From NCBI GenBank assembly GCA_965221635.1, contig OZ244902.1, forward strand, positions 2,728,001 through 2,792,000: DNA of 64,000 bases. Direction: 5' to 3'. Both the position numbers and the translations under genes were made by a program. This document shows positions 58,072 through 64,000 of the stretch, piece after piece. The stretch's first letter is position 1, and each line of letters opens with the position of its first letter. A model generated the notes under the pieces. It was not told the DNA's origin. It worked only from the letters and a program-made list of their open reading frames with translations, and made no database searches. The stretch is from JAAXHB01 sp965221635 (GTDB lineage Bacteria; Actinomycetota; Acidimicrobiia; Acidimicrobiales; Aldehydirespiratoraceae).

Positions 58072-58105
58072 CAGCGCGAGCACCCGTCCGCGCCCGCGGG
58101 CCGTG

Positions 58106-60178
58106 TCAGGCAGGCACAACCTCGCTGCTGTCGGTTGGTTTGCCTGTGCCGCTCTCGTCGCCCGTGTCGGCTGCGACGGTGGTCGGCCCGTCAGTGTCGG
58201 AGGCTTCGGCGGACAATTCGGGGGCCGAGTCCCCGTTGGAGGCGGCCGAACCGTTGGAAGCAGCTATCAGACGCTCCACCTCGGCGCCGCTGATGGTCTC
58301 GCGCTCAAGCAGCGCACGGGCCACCAGATCCAGGGCGTTGCGATGCTCGCTGAGCGTTTCGCGGCAGCGTTCCTGCTCCTGGCGCAAAATCCGCTCGGTC
58401 TCCTCGTCGATCACCCTGGCCGTCTCGTCGCTGTAGTCACGGGTCTGCACCAGGTCCTCGCCCAGGAACACCTGACCGTGGGAACCCCACGCCATCGGCC
58501 CGATGGCGTCGGACATGCCCCACTCGCGCACCATCGACTTCGCCAGACCGGTGGCCTGCATCAAGTCGTCCGCGGCGCCGGTGCTGCCAACCCCGAACAC
58601 GAGCTCCTCGGCGGTGCGGCCACCGAACATCACCACCAGGCGATCCAGCATGTAATCGGTGCGGTAGATGTGGCGATCCTCCTCGGGAAGCTGCATGGTG
58701 ACCCCCAGCGCCATGCCGCTCGGGATGATCGTGACCTTGTGAAGCGGATCGGCTGTGGGAAGCACCGCCGCGCACACCGCGTGACCGGCCTCGTGGTATG
58801 CGATCACTTCCTTCTCGCCTTCCGACAGTGCCAACGACTCGCGTTTTTGGCCCATCAGCACCCTGTCTCGGGCTTGTTCGAAATGGCGTCCGCTGATCTC
58901 GTCCTCGCCCTCGCGCACCGCGTACAGGGCGGCCTCGTTGATCAGGTTGGCCAGGTCGGCGCCGCTCATGCCGGGAGTTCCACGGGCAACGATGTCCAAA
59001 TCCACGCTCTCGGACAGTCGCTTGCCTTTGCAGTGAACCTTCAAAATGGCCCGACGGTCAGACAGTTCGGGAAGGGGAACGATCACCTGGCGGTCAAAGC
59101 GCCCAGGGCGAAGCAACGCCGGGTCGAGAATGTCGGGCCGGTTCGTGGCGGCCATCATCACGATTCCCTCGGAGCCCTCGAAGCCGTCCATCTCCGACAG
59201 CATCTGGTTGAGGGTCTGCTCACGCTCGTCGTGGCCGCCGCCGAGGCCGGCGCCGCGCTTGCGGCCGATCGAGTCCACCTCATCGATGAAGATGATGGCC
59301 TTGCCCATCTTGCGGGCCGAGCTGAACAGGTCACGCACCCGGCTGGCGCCCACACCCACGAACATTTCCATGAAGTCCGAGCCGGTCACCGACAAGAACG
59401 GCGCCCCGGCTTCGCCCGCCACCGCCTTGGCGATCAGGGTTTTGCCGGTTCCCGGTGGGCCCACCAGCAGCACGCCCTTGGGCACACGGGCGCCGATGGC
59501 CGCGAACTGTTCGGGGGTCTTGAGAAAGTCGACTATCTCGGTGATTTCCTGTTTCACGCCGTCGTATCCGGCCACGTCGTCGAAGGTGGTGCCGGGGCGT
59601 TCGGTGGTGTAGGTCTTGGCCCGGCTGCGCCCTATGGACATGATGTTGCCCATCTGGCCCTGGGCGCGGCGCTGCATCCACCAGAAGAACAAGATCAGCA
59701 AACCCACCGGCAAAAGCAACGGCAGGATCCCCAATAAGAAGTTGGTTTCGGGGGTTTTGTAGTCGAAAGTGGCGACGCTGTCGTTGATCAGGGCCATGTC
59801 GCCGTCGGGCAGCGGCACCGGCCCGTTGGCGGTGAACTGCCTGCCGGAGGTGTCGGTGATGATGATCTTGCCGTTGTTGTTGTTGTACTCGCCGGATTCG
59901 ACACTCCCGGTGGACACCCTGTCCAAGAAATCCGGGTAGGAGATGTCGGTGCCGGCGCTTCCCCCCAGGAAGCTGTTCGCCAGCAGGATCGCGCCCACAG
60001 CACCCAACGCCAGCCAGATCGCCAGGCGCGGCATCCGTTGAGGTTCACCACGAGATGACGTGGACTTCTGAGATGACGGCTCGTCGGGGCCGGACTGATG
60101 TTCGGGCTGGGGTTGACCGTTGGCCGGGGGTGGGGGAGGCGCTGGAGGTGGGGGTGGGGGAGGTGAACTGTCAGCCAC
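58106..60178 (-). CDS. ftsH: ATP-dependent zinc metalloprotease FtsH
   Basis: FtsH is a membrane-bound AAA+ protease that degrades misassembled membrane proteins. The 690-residue protein has a cytosolic proline-rich N-terminus (5-18), membrane segments at about 50-70 and 147-167, Walker A GPPGTGKT at 240-247, pore-loop FVGVGASRVRDLF, Walker B IIFIDEVDSIGRKRG, arginine-finger region RPGRFDRQ, and the zinc motif HEAGH near 461-465. The C-terminal 60 residues are acidic and disordered. The proline run is unusual for FtsH, which normally starts almost directly with the first membrane segment. The GTG start lies 7 nt after TAGCCT. Confidence 0.97.
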   Translation of the reverse strand: MADSSPPPPPPPAPPPPPANGQPQPEHQSGPDEPSSQKSTSSRGEPQRMPRLAIWLALGAVGAILLANSFLGGSAGTDISYPDFLDRVSTGSVESGEYNNNNGKIIITDTSGRQFTANGPVPLPDGDMALINDSVATFDYKTPETNFLLGILPLLLPVGLLILFFWWMQRRAQGQMGNIMSIGRSRAKTYTTERPGTTFDDVAGYDGVKQEITEIVDFLKTPEQFAAIGARVPKGVLLVGPPGTGKTLIAKAVAGEAGAPFLSVTGSDFMEMFVGVGASRVRDLFSSARKMGKAIIFIDEVDSIGRKRGAGLGGGHDEREQTLNQMLSEMDGFEGSEGIVMMAATNRPDILDPALLRPGRFDRQVIVPLPELSDRRAILKVHCKGKRLSESVDLDIVARGTPGMSGADLANLINEAALYAVREGEDEISGRHFEQARDRVLMGQKRESLALSEGEKEVIAYHEAGHAVCAAVLPTADPLHKVTIIPSGMALGVTMQLPEEDRHIYRTDYMLDRLVVMFGGRTAEELVFGVGSTGAADDLMQATGLAKSMVREWGMSDAIGPMAWGSHGQVFLGEDLVQTRDYSDETARVIDEETERILRQEQERCRETLSEHRNALDLVARALLERETISGAEVERLIAASNGSAASNGDSAPELSAEASDTDGPTTVAADTGDESGTGKPTDSSEVVPA

Positions 60179-60185
60179 GAAATTG

Positions 60186-60203
60186 AGGCTAGTGGGCTAC
60201 CGT
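60186..60203. promoter_or_regulatory. Back-to-back -10 boxes for divergent ftsH and CPBP protease genes
   Basis: TAGCCT on the minus strand (60191-60186) ends 7 nt before the ftsH GTG, and TACCGT on the plus strand (60198-60203) ends 8 nt before the CPBP ATG at 60212. Only six bases separate the two boxes. Both transcripts would be leaderless, and neither promoter could be used without blocking the other. Confidence 0.5.
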
Positions 60204-60211
60204 GACGATCC

Positions 60212-61162
60212 ATGCCGGAACCGCCTCGGGCCACCCCATCGCAAGCCGGCACAACAGGGCTTGGCGGCACAGCAGTGCTTGGCGGCACACGAATGTCAAT
60301 GGAAACTCACGGCGGCACATCGGACGCATCTCCGCCGGCCCCACCGCCGCCGCCGGCCCCACCGCCAATGGCCCCACCGCCAATGGCCCCACCGCCGCCG
60401 CCGGCCCCGCCACCGATGGCCCCACCGCCACCGGTGGCTCGCCCGGCACCGTCCGATGAGAGCCCGCACATGACAGTGTCAGTGCGGCTCACCTGGGCCC
60501 TCGTGTGCTGGGCGCTCGGTCTTGTGGCAAGTGCCATGGCGGGCGGAGTGGTGTTGGCCGCTCAGGGGGACGACTCCACATTGGAAGACCTGTCGCTGGG
60601 GTGGACCGTGTTGATCCAAACCCCGTGGTGGATTGTGATCGGCGGGGGGTTGTTGTTGGCCCGCCGGCGCGGGTTGCGCTGGCGCGCGCAGCTCGGCTGG
60701 AGCATGCGACCCTCCGATGTCGCAGTGGGGATCGGCGCAGGCTTGGTGGTGCAACTCGTGCTCGTGCCGTTGCTTTATTTCCCGCTGTTTCGGCTGTTCG
60801 ATGATCTCCAGCAAGAAGACGTGGAGGAGGTGGCACGGAACCTCACCGACAGTGCCCACACAACGTTCGACGTTGTGATGCTGCTGGTGATGGTGGTGGT
60901 GATGGCGCCTTTGGTGGAGGAGCTGCTGTTTCGCGGGATGGTGCAAGGCGCCCTGGTGGAACGCTTCGGAACGTTCGTGGGGATCACGGGGGCGTCGCTG
61001 CTGTTCGCGGTTGCGCATTTCCAGGTGCTGCAGTTCCCGGCGTTGCTGCTGGTGGGCGTCTGTTTGGGTGTGCTGGTGCGGCTCACGAAACGGATCGGCG
61101 CGGCGATCTGGGCTCACGTCACCTTCAACACCATCACCGCGGTTGTGCTGCTTTGGGCATGA
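60212..61162 (+). CDS. CPBP-family intramembrane metalloprotease with a proline-rich leader
   Basis: This is a CAAX-protease/bacteriocin-processing type enzyme. The 316-residue protein has about 85 cytosolic residues with a repeated Pro/Met/Ala tract (about 43-78) and roughly eight membrane segments. The catalytic motifs are LVEELLFRGMVQGAL near 235 (EExxxR), FAVAHFQ and a final WAHVTFN. These are the glutamates and histidines that bind zinc in CPBP proteins. The ATG at 60212 is supported by the adjacent -10 box, though starts at residues 28 or 87 would give a normal-sized protein. The substrate is unknown. It could process a membrane protein, and ftsH is divergent next to it. Confidence 0.87.
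   Translation: MPEPPRATPSQAGTTGLGGTAVLGGTRMSMETHGGTSDASPPAPPPPPAPPPMAPPPMAPPPPPAPPPMAPPPPVARPAPSDESPHMTVSVRLTWALVCWALGLVASAMAGGVVLAAQGDDSTLEDLSLGWTVLIQTPWWIVIGGGLLLARRRGLRWRAQLGWSMRPSDVAVGIGAGLVVQLVLVPLLYFPLFRLFDDLQQEDVEEVARNLTDSAHTTFDVVMLLVMVVVMAPLVEELLFRGMVQGALVERFGTFVGITGASLLFAVAHFQVLQFPALLLVGVCLGVLVRLTKRIGAAIWAHVTFNTITAVVLLWA
60338..60450 (+). repeat. Pro-rich 15-18-bp tandem repeat in the CPBP protease leader
   Basis: Units of 15 or 18 bp built on GGCCCCACCGCC repeat six or so times, encoding APPPMAPPP-type stretches. The period again keeps the reading frame. A similar proline tract opens the divergent ftsH gene. Confidence 0.75.
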
Positions 61163-61201
61163 GCGGACCGCAGTAGAAGATGATTCGCGGGAGACGATGA
61201 G

Positions 61202-64000
61202 ATGAGCGTTAGACGGCTGCAAGCCGCCGTCACCGCGGTCATAGCCGTGGTGGTGATGTGGTTCGTGGTGGCGGCCCTGCGGCCCTGGTTGTGGTTCCTG
61301 GACACCACACCCACCGGAGGGGACCTCGGGGCGCACGTTTGGAGCCCCGCCTACCTGCGTGACGTGCTGCTGCCGGACTGGCGGCTCACCGGCTGGTCGT
61401 TCGACTGGTACGCCGGATTCCCGGCGTTCACGTTTTACATGGTGATCCCGTCACTGCTGGTGGTGATGGTGGAGGCGGGCACCGGTTTGGGCGTGTCGTG
61501 GTTTGCCGGTGCGGGAATCGTGGGCGCTCTCGGGCTCGCCAGCAGGCGCTTCCATGCCGGTGGCGCTCTGTCTGGGCGTGTCACCAAGCGGTGGCGCACC
61601 CACGCATTCGTGGCCGGGTGGATGGCGTGGGGCGTGTTCATGGTGGTCGCCCTCGATTCTCTCGACGGCAGGCGCGTGTCGGTTGGCCCGTTGGGCAGCT
61701 TCGTGTACAACCACCTGGCCTTCAGCCGCTTCTTGGCCATTGTGGTGTTCCCGTCGGTGCTGGGCCTGTTGGTGTTCACGCTGCTGGCCCGCCGAGATGC
61801 GGTGAGAACACCGGCAACGGTGGCGGCGGTGATCGCCGGGGTGCTGCTGGTTGACCTGCCCTACGGCATCGCCTTGAAGCTGGTGGTGGTGGCGGGAATG
61901 GTGGCGTTGCCGGTGTGCGCGCATGGCATGGCCCGGCTCGGTGGCTTGGCGTTCCCCGGGCCGGCGCTGGCGATGACCGCCACGGTGTTGTTCCTCTTTG
62001 ACCGCTCCTACAACATTTACGGCGGGAACTTCATGTCCACCATGGCCGGCGAGTTCGCCTACTCGCTGGGGCTGGCGCTGGCGGTGCTCTACATCGGCGT
62101 CGCCGCGCAAGGCATGCGAACGGGCCGCCACCGGGTGCTGGCCGGGGTGCTGCTGGCGCTGTGCGGGCTGACTCATCTCTTCGCAGCGTTCTTCGCGTTG
62201 GCAGCCACCGCGGCTTTGTTCGTGGTTATGCCGTGGCGGCGTGAGGCGCTTTGGGCGCGGGCGAAATGGACGGCGATCTGCGGTGCGTTCGGGGCGGCGT
62301 TGAGCGCCTGGTGGGTGGTGCCGTTCTGGTGGAATCGTGGCCTTCTCAACGACATGGGCTGGGGCAAGGAACGCCGCTACACCTCCGCGCTCTGGTCTCG
62401 CAGCGAGTTCGACTACGACTTCTTGGCTAATCATCCGCCGTTGCAGGTGTTCGTGGCGCTGGCGCTGCTGGGCGCCGTGGTGGGGCTCTGGCGCAGGTCG
62501 CGGCTCACGATGGCGCTGGCTCTCACCGGTTTGATTTTCGCTGTGGCGTTCGTGGTGCTGCCCGAGAGCCGCTTGTGGAACGTGCGCCTGCTGCCGTTCT
62601 ATTACCTGTGCGTGTACCTCACGGCGTTGGTGGGGATCGGTGAGACTGTCACCGCGGTGGCCGACGTTGTACACCGGCGCGGCCTCGTTCAGCGGTTGCG
62701 CCTGAGGTTCACTCAATCCGCCGCTGTGGAGCCCGAAGCCGGCGCCGAGGCTCGTCCGGGTGGCGGCGACGGCGATCACGCCCACGACGCGGGCGGGGAC
62801 ACCGAGGATGGTGCTTCGACGCTGCCGGGGTCGGTTCCCCAAGGCGCAGTCGGCCGCGCCCGCAGGCCTGTTGCGCGGCCGGCGCCGACGCTGGTGGGCG
62901 CGGCTGTGGCTGTGTTCGTTGTGAGCGCGGTGCTGGTGATCGTTGGCCTGCCGCTGCGGAATCTGCCGTGGGGAAGCGTCGGCGCGGATGGCTACCGGTG
63001 GGGGCCCTTCACCTCGGTGGAAACCAACGTCGGCTCCTACTGGATCGAGTACGACTTCGAGGGCTACGAGCGCAAACCCCCCACCGCTGATGGTGGCGGC
63101 ACCAGCGAGTACCGGGGCTTGCTCAACACCATGAGCGCTGTGGGTGACCAACACGGCTGTGGCCCCTCACTTTGGGAGTACCAGCAGGGGCGTCTCGGTT
63201 CCTATGGCACACCCATGGCGCCGATGCTGTTGCCCTACTGGACCGATCGTTGCATCGGGTCGATGGAGGGCCTCTACTTCGAGGCGTCGGCCACAGCGCC
63301 GTTCCATTTCCTGATGCAGTCCGAGTTGTCGCTGGCGCCGTCAAGGTCGCAGCGTGACCTGCCTTACGGATTCTTGGACGTGGCCGCCGGGGTGGAGCAC
63401 CTGCAGATCATGGGTGTGCGCTACTACCTGGCCTTCTCGGCTGAGGCGGTTGCGCAGGCTCGTGCGGTGAGCGACCTGGTGGAGGTCGCCCAGTCGGGCC
63501 CGTGGGTTGTGTTTGCCGTTTTGGACAGTCCACGGGTGGAGGGCCTGGCCGAGCTTCCGGTGGTTGTGGAGGGGCTTCCGTCAACCGGCGACGAGTGGCT
63601 GGAGGCCGCGGTGGGCGCGTTTCTGATGGGCCAGGACGGGCCGTTGCTGGCGACCGCCGGGCCGTCGCAGTGGCCGCGCACGTCGTTGGACGTGTTGCGA
63701 CCCGAACTCGAAGCGGCACGCGCCGAACAAACCGGCGGATCGGCCCGGGAGCGTGCCATGGCCGTGTACGAGCAACGCCTCGGTGAGGTGGCGCCGTCTG
63801 TGGTGGTGCCCGAGCCTGCGGTGGTGAGCAACGTCCGCCGTGGCGACCAGTTCCTGTCGTTCTCGGTGGACCGCACCGGTGTGCCGGTGGTGGTTCGAAG
63901 CTCCTACTTCCCGAACTGGAAGGTGAGCGGCGCGAATGGTCCTTGGCGGGTGAGTCCCAACCTGATGGTGGTGGTGCCCACCTCCACCAAGGTGACCATG
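61202..64000 (+). CDS. Large polytopic membrane protein, GT-C/YfhO-like (3' end outside the window)
   Basis: The frame is open from the ATG at 61202 to the window edge, 933 codons without a stop. The N-terminus MSVRRLQAAVTAVIAVVVMW is followed by FLDTTPTGGDLGAHVWSPAYL, where the acidic residue after the first membrane segment fits the GT-C fold. LPDWRLTGWSFDWYAGFPAF comes next, then about twelve membrane segments, a disordered Gly/Asp/His-rich insert (about 505-560) and a large outer domain containing SSYFPNWKVSG. Actinobacterial relatives are usually annotated as hypothetical membrane proteins or 6-pyruvoyl-tetrahydropterin synthase-related. GGGAG 10 nt upstream may be the ribosome binding site. 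The function is unknown; an envelope glycosyltransferase is a guess. Confidence 0.78.
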   Translation, partial: MSVRRLQAAVTAVIAVVVMWFVVAALRPWLWFLDTTPTGGDLGAHVWSPAYLRDVLLPDWRLTGWSFDWYAGFPAFTFYMVIPSLLVVMVEAGTGLGVSWFAGAGIVGALGLASRRFHAGGALSGRVTKRWRTHAFVAGWMAWGVFMVVALDSLDGRRVSVGPLGSFVYNHLAFSRFLAIVVFPSVLGLLVFTLLARRDAVRTPATVAAVIAGVLLVDLPYGIALKLVVVAGMVALPVCAHGMARLGGLAFPGPALAMTATVLFLFDRSYNIYGGNFMSTMAGEFAYSLGLALAVLYIGVAAQGMRTGRHRVLAGVLLALCGLTHLFAAFFALAATAALFVVMPWRREALWARAKWTAICGAFGAALSAWWVVPFWWNRGLLNDMGWGKERRYTSALWSRSEFDYDFLANHPPLQVFVALALLGAVVGLWRRSRLTMALALTGLIFAVAFVVLPESRLWNVRLLPFYYLCVYLTALVGIGETVTAVADVVHRRGLVQRLRLRFTQSAAVEPEAGAEARPGGGDGDHAHDAGGDTEDGASTLPGSVPQGAVGRARRPVARPAPTLVGAAVAVFVVSAVLVIVGLPLRNLPWGSVGADGYRWGPFTSVETNVGSYWIEYDFEGYERKPPTADGGGTSEYRGLLNTMSAVGDQHGCGPSLWEYQQGRLGSYGTPMAPMLLPYWTDRCIGSMEGLYFEASATAPFHFLMQSELSLAPSRSQRDLPYGFLDVAAGVEHLQIMGVRYYLAFSAEAVAQARAVSDLVEVAQSGPWVVFAVLDSPRVEGLAELPVVVEGLPSTGDEWLEAAVGAFLMGQDGPLLATAGPSQWPRTSLDVLRPELEAARAEQTGGSARERAMAVYEQRLGEVAPSVVVPEPAVVSNVRRGDQFLSFSVDRTGVPVVVRSSYFPNWKVSGANGPWRVSPNLMVVVPTSTKVTM

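Noticed and set aside
57944..58105. A pentapeptide-repeat gene in the gap before ftsH
   Set aside because: One frame reads RGTST-like repeats, but there is no start codon with a plausible context, and the frame continues antisense through ftsH with shadow-like composition.
61451..63154. A 567-codon minus-strand frame near the right edge
   Set aside because: The plus-strand frame from 61202 encodes a convincing membrane protein running off the window. The minus frame is its shadow.
30..64000. Mobile elements, integrases or RNA genes
   Set aside because: No transposase, integrase, terminal inverted repeats, tRNA cloverleaf or rRNA sequence was recognised. Codon patches at 12.6 and 27.6 kb are too small to call islands.

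Overview
The window is very GC-rich DNA, and most of it encodes cell-surface glycan synthesis. The likely source is an actinobacterium. The reasons are the F420 genes cofD-cofE, a fused biotin carboxylase/biotin carrier subunit of the AccA3 type next to a biotin ligase and a LytR-CpsA-Psr protein, a DUF5719-like protein after a giant GT2/membrane protein, frequent GTG/TTG starts, and TAnnnT boxes placed 6-8 nt before start codons. A deep branch such as Acidimicrobiia is a guess. I saw no rRNA, tRNA, transposase, phage gene or CRISPR array. No gene-free stretch exceeds 300 bases.

Layout. (1) 1-5.1 kb: a Wzx-like flippase, then rmlA-rmlC-rmlB-rmlD for dTDP-L-rhamnose. (2) 5.3-11.8 kb, minus strand: a 1055-residue protein with two GT2 domains and a 1117-residue fusion of an O-antigen ligase/polymerase-like half to a GT-C glycosyltransferase half. 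(3) 11.9-13.5 kb: a first ABC-2 polysaccharide exporter. (4) 13.5-24.1 kb, minus strand: a GT2, an initiating sugar-phosphate transferase, a secreted SpoIID/LytB protein with SLH repeats, a GT2, a second ABC exporter and two large GT2 proteins. (5) 24.1-27.7 kb: a coiled-coil protein with a degenerate methyltransferase-like half and two GT4 enzymes. (6) 27.7-32.7 kb, minus strand: a GT2, a GT4, a PIG-V-like and a GT39-like GT-C enzyme. (7) 32.8-37.6 kb: accA3, birA, LCP ligase. (8) 37.7-45.2 kb: ugd and a UXS-like decarboxylase (UDP-glucuronate, UDP-xylose), divergent fcl (GDP-L-fucose), three GT4 enzymes. (9) 45.3-52.3 kb: an HWHxAY-family membrane protein, a mannose-1-phosphate guanylyltransferase, galE, then cofE-cofD-gmd-rmd on the minus strand. 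(10) 52.4-57.9 kb: an isochorismatase-fold protein lacking its catalytic triad, the GT2/polytopic protein and the DUF5719-like protein. (11) 58.1-64 kb: ftsH, a CPBP intramembrane protease, and a large membrane protein cut by the window edge.

Together the genes supply dTDP-L-rhamnose, UDP-glucuronate, UDP-xylose, UDP-galactose, GDP-mannose, GDP-L-fucose and probably GDP-D-rhamnose. They also supply about fifteen glycosyltransferases, one initiating transferase, two ABC exporters, a flippase, a ligase/polymerase-like protein and an LCP protein for attachment. This is enough for more than one surface polymer.

Three patterns stand out. First, many conserved enzymes carry hydrophilic loop insertions made of in-frame 15-, 18- or 45-bp tandem repeats, and one intergenic array keeps the same 15-bp period. 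Second, several transcription units look leaderless. Third, some divergent gene pairs appear to share overlapping -10 boxes.
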